From Actinobacillus sp. (GTDB taxonomy: Bacteria > Pseudomonadota > Gammaproteobacteria > Enterobacterales > Pasteurellaceae), in contig JAHHQX010000002.1 in assembly GCA_020026155.1 (NCBI GenBank), positions 1 through 64,000 of the forward strand: 64,000 nt of DNA, read 5' to 3'. Under the pieces are notes generated by a model. The model worked only from the letters and a program-made list of their open reading frames with translations. It did no database searches and was not told where the DNA came from. Shown here in pieces: positions 38,757-47,643 of this stretch; positions within the stretch are counted from its first letter, which is position 1, and the number at the start of each line of letters is the position of its first letter. The position numbers and the translations under genes were made by a program.

Positions 38757-39533
38757 ATGCAGGAAAAACACGATCATCAACGTGAAATAACAAAACTGTG
38801 TGCCCGTACTGCATTATTACTTTTACAACATGGTACCGAAAGTGCAGTTATCGTTCAATTGACAATGCGATTAGGGCTAGCACTTGGTATGGAAAATGTA
38901 GAATGTGCACTCACACCAAATGCTGTCATCGTTACTACAATTGCAGATGGTCATTGCCTAACTACTGTTCGCAATAATTATGACAAAGGCATAAATATGC
39001 AAGTCGTAACGGAAGTTCAGCATATCGTTATTCTCGCCGAGCACCATATTTATGACTGGAAACAAGTCCGTTGTAAGTTAAACAGCATTAAACCATTGCA
39101 TTACAATCGTTATTTTGTGGTCGGCATGATCGGGCTGTCTTGTGCTTCTTTTGCGCATTTAGCCGGTGGAAATGCCATGATTTCGTTTGTGACTTTTATC
39201 GCTTCATCAATTGCGATGTACGTCCGACAAGCCCTTGCCTCCCGACATTTTAACTCTCTCATTGTTTTTTCCATTACCGCCTTTGTCGCCTCCCTTATTT
39301 CGGGACTCGCCTTAAAATACGATTTAGGCAACGATCCTCAAATTGCTCTTGCTTCAAGTGTACTATTACTCGTTCCGGGATTCCCGCTTGTCAATTCATT
39401 AGCAGATATTTTGAAAGGACATATTAGCATGGGAATGGCACGGTGGGCGGTCGCAACTATTCTAACATTTGGAGCCTGTTTAGGGATTGTTTTCGCGCTT
39501 GGCGTTTTAAGCATTGCACATTGGGGAGCCTAG
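38757..39533 (+). CDS. yjjP: Threonine/serine exporter family protein YjjP (DUF1212 half)
   Basis: A 258-residue ThrE-type N-terminal half. A cytoplasmic/periplasmic DUF1212 region (1-110) is followed by five helices (about 118-255). With YjjB it forms a split exporter reported to release succinate in E. coli. yjjB starts one base after the yjjP stop (TAGTATG), so the halves are co-translated. Substrate here is inferred only. Confidence 0.88.
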   Translation: MQEKHDHQREITKLCARTALLLLQHGTESAVIVQLTMRLGLALGMENVECALTPNAVIVTTIADGHCLTTVRNNYDKGINMQVVTEVQHIVILAEHHIYDWKQVRCKLNSIKPLHYNRYFVVGMIGLSCASFAHLAGGNAMISFVTFIASSIAMYVRQALASRHFNSLIVFSITAFVASLISGLALKYDLGNDPQIALASSVLLLVPGFPLVNSLADILKGHISMGMARWAVATILTFGACLGIVFALGVLSIAHWGA

Positions 39534-39534
39534 T

Positions 39535-40002
39535 ATGCCTGCATTTATTTTACACATATTAGATGACATGTTTTTTGCCATGATTCCGGCCGTTGGTTTT
39601 GGTTTAATTTTTAACGTTCCACCTCGCGCACTGAAATATTGTGCTATTCTTGCGGCACTCGGGCACGGATCACGGACTGCTTTAGTCCATTTTGATGTTC
39701 CGTTGGTTTTTGCAACGCTTTTTGCCTCCTCGCTTATTGGTTTCTTAGGAGTGCACCTGTCCCATCGCTATCTAGCACATCCTAAAGTATTTACCGTTGC
39801 GGCGATTATTCCGATGATTCCAGGGGTATATGCGTATAAAGCCATGATTGCAATGGTGCAGATTCACCATTATGGATTTTCAGATGCACGGTTCCATGCC
39901 ATGGTAAATAATTTTATTACCACTACCTTCTTAGTAGGAGCACTTGCATTTGGGTTATCCTTACCTGGGATGTTGTTTTACAGACATAAACCAGTGGTTT
40001 AA
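39535..40002 (+). CDS. yjjB: Threonine/serine exporter family protein YjjB (DUF3815 half)
   Basis: A 155-residue membrane protein with four or five helices and the family's IPMIPGVYAYKAM segment (about 91-103), the C-terminal half of a split ThrE transporter. The start at MPAFILHIL is chosen over a frame that overlaps yjjP by 20 bases. It works with YjjP. Confidence 0.88.
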   Translation: MPAFILHILDDMFFAMIPAVGFGLIFNVPPRALKYCAILAALGHGSRTALVHFDVPLVFATLFASSLIGFLGVHLSHRYLAHPKVFTVAAIIPMIPGVYAYKAMIAMVQIHHYGFSDARFHAMVNNFITTTFLVGALAFGLSLPGMLFYRHKPVV

Positions 40003-40010
40003 CTTTCATG

Positions 40011-40036
40011 ACGCCTCAATTTTCGGTAGAATTTAT
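40011..40036 (+). repeat. Dispersed repeat, single half-site (copy 10)
   Basis: ACGCCTCAATTTTCGG then TAGAATTTAT; one mismatch in the AT tract. It lies in the 54 bases between yjjB and folA, immediately upstream of the folA ribosome-binding site. Confidence 0.75.
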
Positions 40037-40056
40037 AGTTTTTATTGAGAGGTTAT

Positions 40057-40569
40057 ATGAATATGCACTCCCCATGCCTTAGTTTTATCGTGGCCATGAC
40101 GCAAAATCGCGTAATTGGTAAAAATAATGGTATGCCTTGGCATCTACCAGCGGACTTTGCTTGGTTTAAAGAAAACACGCTTGGTAAACCCGTTATTATG
40201 GGTCGTAAAACTTTTGAAAGTATTGGTAGACCTCTCCCGAAAAGAATGAATATCGTTTTATCCCGCCACCCATTCGTCCATGATGGCGTACTTTGGGCAA
40301 AAAATATGGATGAGGCAATTCGCTTAGCAAAAAATGCCGAAGAAATCATGATTATCGGTGGGGGAGAAATCTTTAAACAATATTTTGATAAAATCGATCG
40401 CCTCTACCTGACAGAGATTCAGACAAGCCTTAATGGCGATACTTTTTTCCCTGCTTTTTCTCTTTCTGATTGGCAAATAAAAAAGGATCTTTTCCGCCAC
40501 AAAGACGAAAAAAATCCCTATGATTTACGTTTTTTAATCTTAGATCGTACTAAAGAGATTGCCCTTTAG
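40057..40569 (+). CDS. folA: Dihydrofolate reductase
   Basis: Reduces dihydrofolate with NADPH, the target of trimethoprim. The 170-aa protein has IVAMTQNRVIGKNNGMPWHLP (split as the substrate and Met20-loop region near 10-30), GRKTFESIGRPLP, the NADPH-binding IIGGGEIF, and C-terminal FPAF. GAGAGG lies four bases before the ATG at 40057; an ATG two codons later is an alternative. Its 3' end overlaps the convergent cysE gene by 20 bases. Confidence 0.95.
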   Translation: MNMHSPCLSFIVAMTQNRVIGKNNGMPWHLPADFAWFKENTLGKPVIMGRKTFESIGRPLPKRMNIVLSRHPFVHDGVLWAKNMDEAIRLAKNAEEIMIIGGGEIFKQYFDKIDRLYLTEIQTSLNGDTFFPAFSLSDWQIKKDLFRHKDEKNPYDLRFLILDRTKEIAL

Positions 40570-41347
40570 TAAAATCTTGATTCATTTCAAAGGCAGGTTT
40601 TTCCTGTGGGTTTTTCCCGATCTCACGCGCTGGAACGCCCGCGACCGTGGTATAAGGTGCAACTGGTTTTAATACAACTGAATTTGCACCAATTTTTGCA
40701 TAGCGCCCAATTTCAATATTTCCGAGAACCTTTGCACCAGCGCCAATCATAACCCCTTCCCGAATTTTAGGATGACGATCACCACACTCTTTTCCTGTGC
40801 CACCAAGCGTTACACCCTGTAGAATTGAAACATCATTTTCAATAATTGATGTTTCACCAACCACAATTCCTGTTGCATGGTCAAACATAATCCCACAGCC
40901 AATGCGAGCTGCTGGATGAATATCAACATCAAACGCCACTGAAATTTGATTCTGCAAATAAATTGCAAGTGCTTTACGTCCCTGTTTCCATAAATAATGT
41001 GTGATTCTAAAACTTTGAAGAGCTTGATAACCTTTTAAATACAACAATGGGGTTGACCAGAGTTCTACCGCAGGGTCGCGCATTCTAACAGCTTTGATAT
41101 CATAAGCTGCACTTTCAATAATTTGTGGCTCTGCACGATACGCTTCTTCAATAATTTCACGTAGAGCAATCGCTGGCATAATTGGATTTGCTAGCTTATT
41201 CGCTAAAATATAGCTTAAAGCCGCGCCCAGATGAGGATGCTTTAAAATTGTTGAATACAAGAAACTTGCCAGCACTGGCTCTGCTTCTACTTGAAGTTGA
41301 GTTTCTTCTCGTAGAATTTGCCAGACATCTGCTGAAACACTCGCCAT
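40550..41347 (-). CDS. cysE: Serine O-acetyltransferase CysE
   Basis: Makes O-acetylserine for cysteine synthesis. The 265-aa protein has an N-terminal helical domain and the left-handed beta-helix of hexapeptide repeats (about 140-240), with DHATGIVVGETS and GGTGKECGDRHPKI. Family enzymes end in Ile, which inserts into the CysK active site. This one ends in GQSL, with Leu last and a shortened tail. It overlaps folA by 20 bases tail to tail. It is downstream of gpsA by 51 bases in the secB-gpsA-cysE block. Confidence 0.94.
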   Translation of the reverse strand: MASVSADVWQILREETQLQVEAEPVLASFLYSTILKHPHLGAALSYILANKLANPIMPAIALREIIEEAYRAEPQIIESAAYDIKAVRMRDPAVELWSTPLLYLKGYQALQSFRITHYLWKQGRKALAIYLQNQISVAFDVDIHPAARIGCGIMFDHATGIVVGETSIIENDVSILQGVTLGGTGKECGDRHPKIREGVMIGAGAKVLGNIEIGRYAKIGANSVVLKPVAPYTTVAGVPAREIGKNPQEKPAFEMNQDFTKGQSL

Positions 41348-41373
41348 TTTGTTTTTCCTTAACTTTTCCTTTT

Positions 41374-42399
41374 TTAAGATTCGCTTTTACTTTCTCTACC
41401 AAGTAAATGTAATACGACGTCTTTTGTATCCTTACCACAGAATAGGACTTGATAAATTTGTTCAGTAATTGGCATTTCTACGCCTTGGCGTTGCGCTAAT
41501 TTAAAAACTTCTCGGGTATTATGATAACCTTCTACTACTTGTCCGATTTCTTTCATGGCATCGAATGCAGATAAACCTTGTCCGAGCATCAGACCAAAAC
41601 GGCGGTTACGTGATTGGTTATCAGTACAAGTTAAAACTAAATCGCCTAATCCAGACATTCCTGTAAATGTTTCTGGTTTTGCATTTAAGCTTGCGCCAAG
41701 ACGGCTGATTTCAGCTAAGCCTCGTGTAATTAATGCAGTTCGCGCATTTGCACCGAATCCCATACCATCAGAAATGCCAGTGCTAATAGCAATCACATTT
41801 TTAATCGCACCACCTAATTGAACACCAATTACATCATCATTGATATATACGCGGAAATTTTTACTACAGTGAATTTTTGCCTGAAGTTCTTTTGCAAAAT
41901 CTTGATCTTTGGATGCTAAGGTAATAGCCGTTGGAAGCCCCTCGGCAAGTTCTTTTGCAAAAGTTGGTCCAGACAACACGGCAAACGGATAACGCTTACC
42001 TAATTCGTCTTCAATAACTTCTTGAAGTAAACGTCCCGTATCAGTTTCAAGCCCTTTACTGGCGAGAACAATGCGACTATCGGAGCGAAGATATGGCTTA
42101 ATTTTTTTTACCAATTCCCCTACCGCATGACTAGGCACAACGATAAAAATATCTCGCGAATGTTCAATAACAGTTTTTAAATCTGCCTCTACCGTTAACG
42201 TAGGTGGAAAAGAAATTCCCGGTAAATATGCCCGATTTTCTCTCTTTTCTTGCAACTTGTGACATTGCTCTGCATCGTGTCCCCATAAAAAAGTCGGGTG
42301 CCCATTTCTTGCAAAAGCGACCGCTAACGATGTGCCAAAAGAACCTGCACCGAGAACAGCAATATGATTTTGGGTAGGTGAGGTAGTCGTCATATTCAT
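41374..42399 (-). CDS. gpsA: Glycerol-3-phosphate dehydrogenase [NAD(P)+]
   Basis: Reduces dihydroxyacetone phosphate to sn-glycerol-3-phosphate for phospholipid synthesis. The 341-aa protein has the Rossmann motif [12 protein letters not shown] near the N-terminus, [15 protein letters not shown] and [10 protein letters not shown] (catalytic Lys). Three closely spaced ATG codons follow AAGGAG; I use the second. It lies upstream of cysE and downstream of secB, the conserved gammaproteobacterial order. Confidence 0.95.
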   Translation of the reverse strand: MNMTTTSPTQNHIAVLGAGSFGTSLAVAFARNGHPTFLWGHDAEQCHKLQEKRENRAYLPGISFPPTLTVEADLKTVIEHSRDIFIVVPSHAVGELVKKIKPYLRSDSRIVLASKGLETDTGRLLQEVIEDELGKRYPFAVLSGPTFAKELAEGLPTAITLASKDQDFAKELQAKIHCSKNFRVYINDDVIGVQLGGAIKNVIAISTGISDGMGFGANARTALITRGLAEISRLGASLNAKPETFTGMSGLGDLVLTCTDNQSRNRRFGLMLGQGLSAFDAMKEIGQVVEGYHNTREVFKLAQRQGVEMPITEQIYQVLFCGKDTKDVVLHLLGRESKSES

Positions 42400-42449
42400 C
42401 ATCTCTCTCCTTAAATACAGATTTACGCAGTTAACATTAATATACAAAA

Positions 42450-42476
42450 AAGGGAAATGCTTAGCACTTCCCTGTT
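42450..42476 (-). terminator. secB terminator
   Basis: The stem GGGAAATGC/GCACTTCCC (one G-U pair) is followed by a T run on the minus strand, between secB and gpsA. Confidence 0.75.
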
Positions 42477-42480
42477 TACA

Positions 42481-43002
42481 TTAATGTGCAGTTTGGTTAT
42501 CAGGATTTTCCCCTTGAGCTTCTAGCTCGGCTTGTTGACGTTGCATATAATCAACAAACAATGCATCAAAATTAATAGGATTTAAGTTTAATGCTGGGAA
42601 AGTTCCGCGATTAACAAGGTTTGAAATTAATTCACGTGCATATGGGAAAAGCATGCTTGGACATTGAGATGTTAAACAATGTGCCATTTGAATATCATCT
42701 AATCCACTGATTGTGAACACACCTGCTTGTTTTACTTCACAAATAAATGCAACATCACCACTGTCTTCTAAAGTAGTTTCTACTGAAATATTTAGGCATA
42801 CTTCGTAAAGGTCGCCTTCTAGTTGACTTGCTTCCGTATTTAAATCAAAACTTAGTTGAGGTTTCCATTCTTGTTTAAAAATATGTGGAAGGTTCGGTGC
42901 TTCAAATGAAATATCTTTCACATAAATACGTTGGATATCTAATACGGGTTGTGCAGTTGGTTCATCTGCAACAGCTGCATCATTTTTTACTTCATCAGTC
43001 AT
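42481..43002 (-). CDS. secB: Protein-export chaperone SecB
   Basis: Tetrameric cytoplasmic chaperone that keeps preproteins unfolded and hands them to SecA. The 173-aa protein has the family core [19 protein letters not shown] (about 25-43), GVFTISG and the [18 protein letters not shown] segment (about 121-138). The N- and C-terminal extensions are acidic and low-complexity. yibN ends nine bases upstream, so the two are co-transcribed. Confidence 0.96.
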   Translation of the reverse strand: MTDEVKNDAAVADEPTAQPVLDIQRIYVKDISFEAPNLPHIFKQEWKPQLSFDLNTEASQLEGDLYEVCLNISVETTLEDSGDVAFICEVKQAGVFTISGLDDIQMAHCLTSQCPSMLFPYARELISNLVNRGTFPALNLNPINFDALFVDYMQRQQAELEAQGENPDNQTAH

Positions 43003-43011
43003 ACTTCATCC

Positions 43012-43479
43012 TTATTTTTTAGTTACTAAAGGTAAGTTAGCAGAATTCCAACCAACAATACCTTCTCTTAAAATATATACTTCTGTAAATCCAAGTTTAA
43101 CCAACATTTCAGCGGATTTGGCAACGTTAATCCCACCCATACCCACTTGATCAACAACAATTACTGGTAAAGATTTATATTTTTCTAATTTACCAATGTT
43201 ATCTTCTTTAATTTCTTGTGGGAGAATATTTACACTTCCTACGATTTGCCCACGTTGGAACTCTTCCATAGGTCTTAAATCGATAAGAACAGCATCTTTA
43301 GTGTTCATTAAACGAATTGCATCATCGTTTTCAATAATTTTAAATTTACGTGTGCCGTCTTTATAAAAAAAGTAAATTGTCATCACCAACAATACAATCC
43401 ACGCGATAACAAGAAAGCTATGATTTTTTGCAAATTCAATTGTTTGCGGTAAAAATTCTTGAATGTTAGATCCTTGCAT
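43012..43479 (-). CDS. yibN: Rhodanese-like membrane protein YibN, catalytic Cys missing
   Basis: A 155-residue protein with one N-terminal membrane helix (about 18-38) and a cytoplasmic rhodanese domain (about 50-150), recognised by AVLIDLRPMEEFQRGQI and GFTEVYILREGIVGW. The active-site loop, where active enzymes have Cys, reads VIVVDQVGMGG, with Asp in its place, so sulfur transfer is unlikely. The start is set at MQGSNIQEF. It is upstream of secB, the conserved order, and may act as an envelope-associated partner rather than an enzyme. Confidence 0.87.
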   Translation of the reverse strand: MQGSNIQEFLPQTIEFAKNHSFLVIAWIVLLVMTIYFFYKDGTRKFKIIENDDAIRLMNTKDAVLIDLRPMEEFQRGQIVGSVNILPQEIKEDNIGKLEKYKSLPVIVVDQVGMGGINVAKSAEMLVKLGFTEVYILREGIVGWNSANLPLVTKK

Positions 43480-43595
43480 AATTTTCTCAATATAAAACAA
43501 AAATAGGATATTAGTATAACCATTATTCAATAAGATTCAAAGATATTGAATACTATTTAACAACACGAAATACGCTTTTATTTATAACAAAATAA

Positions 43596-45323
43596 TCAGT
43601 GAGCCCAGAAACTTCCCGCCCGTTTATATACATCTAAAAATAACCCCAATGGCGGTCTAGATGAGGACACAGGCTGTCCATTAGCATCAAATTTTTCATA
43701 ATCACCTTTTCGGTTCAAATGATACTGGACATTATCTGGCGTAATAATCACGTTCCATTTATGATTTCCAGCCTGCACCCAGTCTCTATTTTTCTTCAAG
43801 TCGAATAAATCTTGACCTTGTGAGTAATCTGAAGCAGGGTTTTTAACCTCAAAAATATGTTTCATCAGCGCAGGTACAACATCTAAATTACTCGTCAATT
43901 TATCCACTTTAGTCGCAGGCAAGCCTTTCCAGAAAACATACATTGGTACTTCAATACGCTCCCGAGAAAATTGATTATAGGCTTTAGCCGCTTCATCATG
44001 GAATTCATACCCCGTTGCTCCCGTTAAAATAACTAGCGTATTATTCCAGTCAATGTTCTCAAACATCGTGCCTATTTTCTTATCAACGTCACCCAGTTGT
44101 TGCTGATAGGCATCTTGGGATAACCCTTTAGGAATTTCCATATCAATAAAAACAAAATAAGGTGAATGGAATAAATTTTTCTGAAAATCAGGGCGTGATT
44201 GTTCACAGCTATATGCGCCGAGTTTATTATAATTATTAGCAGAAAAAAGCATTCTTCTTAAAGACAGTCTATTTTTTTCATCATAATAACGACAAATCTG
44301 ATAATGATGTTTTGCTAACGTTGTAAGTAAAATCGGCATAACTTTTTGCTGGGAAACACTATCGATATACTCTGGTAACAGCCCGTAGAACAATCCAAAT
44401 AATCCAGTTATTTCATTATTTCCCGTGCTGTAATGATGTTCAAATTGTGTCGCTTTTGGTAAATATGTACTGAGGTTTGGCATTAAAGTTGGCGTCACAC
44501 TGCCCTTTCGCCAGCCAGTTAAATTAATTATCACGATATTCGGCGTTTCTTGGATCTTTCCAAACTGTAATGATGCTTTCGGATAATCGACTTTCAATGC
44601 GTCTGCACGCCCTTCTTCTCGTGCCTTAGCGAGTAATCGTTCTTTATCTAAGAAGCCATGTCGTTGTAAGAAAGTTCGAGCGGTCATCGGATATGAGAGT
44701 GGGAAATTCGATTTCTGCATTGTAATCGGACGATATAAAACGGCATCCGCCCATGCATACATAATATGCATCGCCAAAAATGTAATCAGATAAAAAATTC
44801 CTACATATTTCAACCACTTTTGACGTTCTAAACTGCGTAATTTTTGCCATGACCATCGAGAATACACCATTTGCGCGAGTAAAATTAATGGCATAGGTGC
44901 AAAGAATAGCTGCCATTGTCGTGCTAATTCACCGTTTTCTGGATTGACGACGAGATTCCAGACTAAACTGGTCAAATGTAAATGAAAGCTTGCAAATACT
45001 TCCGTATCCACAAGCGTAAGGCTTATTCCGATCGTAGCTAGAATAACAGAGATTCCCCGATAAGTTCGTTCATTTTTAATTAAAAAGCTTAACGGGAATA
45101 AAAGGAGTAAATAAAACGCAAAAACAATAAAACTAAAATGACCGATTAGGCTTACGAAAAAGTAAACTTTTCCAAGTAACGTATCTGGCCAGTCAATTAA
45201 AAAAGCATAACGCGAACCAATGATGATTAACCAGAGGCTATTGAAAAAAACAAACCAGTGTCCCCAGCTAATTTTCTTCGCAGTAAGCTCAATATATTGT
45301 CTGCGATTCTTACTCCCAAACAT
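43596..45323 (-). CDS. yejM: YejM/PbgA-family inner-membrane sulfatase-like protein
   Basis: A 575-residue protein with five N-terminal helices (about 18-190), a linker, and a periplasmic sulfatase-fold domain (about 250-530). The Thr of the family's pseudo-catalytic site lies in GNNEITGLFGLFYG. E. coli YejM/LapC senses periplasmic LPS and, through LapB, controls LpxC degradation; it has no sulfatase activity. About residues 376-384 are encoded by a dispersed-repeat half-site. yejL lies two bases upstream, so they are co-transcribed, as in E. coli. Confidence 0.9.
   Translation of the reverse strand: MFGSKNRRQYIELTAKKISWGHWFVFFNSLWLIIIGSRYAFLIDWPDTLLGKVYFFVSLIGHFSFIVFAFYLLLLFPLSFLIKNERTYRGISVILATIGISLTLVDTEVFASFHLHLTSLVWNLVVNPENGELARQWQLFFAPMPLILLAQMVYSRWSWQKLRSLERQKWLKYVGIFYLITFLAMHIMYAWADAVLYRPITMQKSNFPLSYPMTARTFLQRHGFLDKERLLAKAREEGRADALKVDYPKASLQFGKIQETPNIVIINLTGWRKGSVTPTLMPNLSTYLPKATQFEHHYSTGNNEITGLFGLFYGLLPEYIDSVSQQKVMPILLTTLAKHHYQICRYYDEKNRLSLRRMLFSANNYNKLGAYSCEQSRPDFQKNLFHSPYFVFIDMEIPKGLSQDAYQQQLGDVDKKIGTMFENIDWNNTLVILTGATGYEFHDEAAKAYNQFSRERIEVPMYVFWKGLPATKVDKLTSNLDVVPALMKHIFEVKNPASDYSQGQDLFDLKKNRDWVQAGNHKWNVIITPDNVQYHLNRKGDYEKFDANGQPVSSSRPPLGLFLDVYKRAGSFWAH
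44171..44196 (-). repeat. Dispersed repeat, single half-site inside yejM (copy 11)
   Basis: In the coding direction ACGCCCTGATTTTC then AGAAAAATTTAT. It is exact to the core pattern and encodes RPDFQKNLF within the periplasmic domain. Confidence 0.7.
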
Positions 45324-45325
45324 TT

Positions 45326-45547
45326 TTATTTTTCCATAGTTACAGATTGCATAAGTGCATCAGAAAAAGCTTTTGCGAGAGCTTTACGCTGTTGTTTACC
45401 AACACTGCTATTTAAAAGATGAGTTGTCATATTTCCCAAAACCACCAACGATAAATCGACTGGTGCTTGATGTTTTTCGAGAACGGCGACCATATCACCT
45501 AAAATTGCATTTACTTGACTATCCTTAAATTTTGACTGTTTTGCCAT
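45326..45547 (-). CDS. yejL: YejL family protein (UPF0352)
   Basis: A 73-residue helical protein of unknown function, beginning MAKQSKFKDSQVNAI, with start seven codons inside the longest frame and AGGAA upstream. In E. coli the order yejK-yejL-yejM is conserved. Here yejK is divergent, but the neighbourhood holds. Confidence 0.9.
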   Translation of the reverse strand: MAKQSKFKDSQVNAILGDMVAVLEKHQAPVDLSLVVLGNMTTHLLNSSVGKQQRKALAKAFSDALMQSVTMEK

Positions 45548-45661
45548 ATATTTTCCTAAAAATCTCACAGATAAAAAATAATAATTCTCGGTATGTTAGC
45601 ATATTTTCTAAAAAATACGGCTATAATAATAAGCCAATTTTTCAGCAAAATGAGGCTTTTA

Positions 45662-46678
45662 ATGAGTATTATTGTTAAACAAGCTGTTTTACACCAAGTG
45701 GTAATGCAGATTTCAAACAACGAAGAATCATCTCCAATTATTTTGGAAGCAAATTTACGTAAGGCTCCTCTCAATATCACTTCCGAAATCGAACAAATGG
45801 TACTTACTTTACATCAGGTTTACCAAAGTCGTAGTATCGGTTATGGAATCTTCCGTGAAGACTCTTCTTTTGCAAATTTACTCAATAAATGGCTTTCAGA
45901 TGAAGAAAATTTCCTCACGTTTAGTAACGAGAGTACGCATCTTTTTACAAAAACCTTAGCCAAATATTCATTCGCGCAAGAAGGGACGCTATTTATGTGT
46001 CACTACAACTATCTTGCGACCGACTATCTTTTTATTGGCATGTTAAGCAATCAAGCAAGTATGTTGGTAGATAATGACCTTAATATCCAACTTACACAAT
46101 ATTTGGACATCAAACAACTCAATATGGCTTGCCGCGTAAATTTAACTGACCTGCAAAATCACGCTCACTCTAAACGCTACCTTACTTTTATTAAAGGTCG
46201 ACTTGGACATAAAGTAGGCGACTTTTTTATGGACTATTTAGGCGCAGAAGCAGGACTCAATCCTAAAGCCCAAAATCAAGTTTTAGTCCAAGCAATTGAC
46301 GATTATTGTCATTCAGCCGATCTCGCGCTAGATGAAACATTAGACGCAAAAAATAAAGCATTTGATTATTGCAAAATTCAAATTAAAAATGGCGAAGACA
46401 TTCAGCTAAATGAACTTTCTGAACAATTACCAACTCTAAACGAATGTACATTTAGCCATTTTACGCAAGAGAAAGACTATGCGTTAGAGGATACCATTCC
46501 ACCTGTCCGTAATAGCTTAAAATCACTAACCAAATATTCTGGAAGTGGCAAAGGCGTCACTATCAGTTTTGATGCTAAATTATTAAACGACAGAATTGAG
46601 TGGGATGAAGAAAATGATCGCCTTACCATTAACGGTTTACCGCCAAATTTGCGTGATCAACTAAAACGTGCAAAATAA
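45662..46678 (+). CDS. yejK: Nucleoid-associated protein YejK/NdpA
   Basis: A 338-residue cytoplasmic protein of the NdpA (37-kDa nucleoid protein) family that associates with the chromosome, with no defined enzymatic role. Family segments TKFIKGRLG-like LTFIKGRLGHKVGDFF (about 180-195) and C-terminal SFDAKLLNDRIEWDEENDRLTI are seen. The start is at MSIIVKQAV with GAGG upstream, not the ATG 23 codons earlier. Confidence 0.93.
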   Translation: MSIIVKQAVLHQVVMQISNNEESSPIILEANLRKAPLNITSEIEQMVLTLHQVYQSRSIGYGIFREDSSFANLLNKWLSDEENFLTFSNESTHLFTKTLAKYSFAQEGTLFMCHYNYLATDYLFIGMLSNQASMLVDNDLNIQLTQYLDIKQLNMACRVNLTDLQNHAHSKRYLTFIKGRLGHKVGDFFMDYLGAEAGLNPKAQNQVLVQAIDDYCHSADLALDETLDAKNKAFDYCKIQIKNGEDIQLNELSEQLPTLNECTFSHFTQEKDYALEDTIPPVRNSLKSLTKYSGSGKGVTISFDAKLLNDRIEWDEENDRLTINGLPPNLRDQLKRAK

Positions 46679-46770
46679 AATCTTCACGTAATAAACTTGG
46701 CATAGCGTAAAAGTTTCGGTATCATCCAGCGGAATATAAGTTTGTATTAAAATTACATCAAGGAATTGTC

Positions 46771-47184
46771 ATGCTTGTGAAAAAAGTATTTTCCATTTTA
46801 TTTATTATTTTGGGTTTAACAGCTTGTTCTACAATACAAAAAGTCGTGTATCGTATCGATGTTCCCCAGGGAAATTATTTAGAGCAAGTTCAGGTAGCTA
46901 AAATTAAAACCGGAATGACTAAAACACAAGTGCAATATTTATTGGGAACCCCTGCGCTTGAAGATCCATTTAGTGATAACCATTGGTATTATGTCTTCAT
47001 TCAACGTAAAGCATATGAAGCACCACAACAACATACCTTGATCGTCAACTTTAATAACGCGGGTAAGGTCGTAAGTTTTGATTTAGACAAGCCTTTGCCA
47101 AAAGATCCCGAGGCTGCGGTTAATAACGTGATCGTTTCCACTAAAACAGTGGAGCCTAATACTGGCTGGTTCTCATGGTTATAA
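46771..47184 (+). CDS. bamE: Outer-membrane assembly lipoprotein BamE
   Basis: Accessory lipoprotein of the BAM complex that inserts beta-barrels in the outer membrane. The 137-aa protein has a lipoprotein signal with the lipobox LTAC (Cys19). SmpA/OmlA domain segments KTGMTKTQVQYLLGTP and HWYYVF follow. The region after about residue 95 is a longer tail than in E. coli BamE. AAGGA precedes the start. The gene is monocistronic with a clear terminator. Confidence 0.93.
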   Translation: MLVKKVFSILFIILGLTACSTIQKVVYRIDVPQGNYLEQVQVAKIKTGMTKTQVQYLLGTPALEDPFSDNHWYYVFIQRKAYEAPQQHTLIVNFNNAGKVVSFDLDKPLPKDPEAAVNNVIVSTKTVEPNTGWFSWL

Positions 47185-47188
47185 CATC

Positions 47189-47215
47189 ACGCTCGGCATG
47201 CCCGAGCGTTTTTTA
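47189..47215 (+). terminator. bamE terminator
   Basis: The stem ACGCTCGG/CCGAGCGT with ATG-C loop is followed by a T run. Confidence 0.88.
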
Positions 47216-47294
47216 TATAGATAATATTTTGTTTTAAGAAGGAATTTCACTGCGTATAAGAATATCCATAACACACTAAAGAAGGAGGAACACT

Positions 47295-47516
47295 ATGTTT
47301 CCAGAATATCATGATCTCATCATTCGTTTACGAAACGATAATCCCAAATTCAAACATGTGTATGATAAATACGAAGAACTTTACCACAAAATAGCGGCAC
47401 TAAAACGCCATAAATCCACGACATCTGATCAAGAATTACAAGAGTTGAAAAAAGAAAAACTTCTCTTAAAAGATCAGGTATACAGTATGCTTCAAAAAGC
47501 AAATAATGAAATTTAA
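47295..47516 (+). CDS. ydcH: YdcH family protein (DUF465)
   Basis: A 73-residue, charged, helical coiled-coil protein with the family's MFPEYHDLIIRLRNDNPKF start. Function is unknown. It has a strong AAGGAGGA ribosome-binding site eight bases upstream and its own terminator, suggesting substantial expression. Confidence 0.88.
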   Translation: MFPEYHDLIIRLRNDNPKFKHVYDKYEELYHKIAALKRHKSTTSDQELQELKKEKLLLKDQVYSMLQKANNEI

Positions 47517-47532
47517 CCTTTCACTGACCTTA

Positions 47533-47567
47533 AAAGAAAACGAGTCCTCTCTCGTTTTCTTTTTTTA
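47533..47567 (+). terminator. ydcH terminator
   Basis: The stem AGAAAACGAG/CTCGTTTTCT with loop TCCTCT is followed by seven T residues. Confidence 0.88.
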
Positions 47568-47643
47568 TAAAATCTTTTCCTTAACGCGCTGTTTAAAGTA
47601 AAATCCCCCGCAGTCATTACTTAAATAAAGGTTTAAAACAAGA

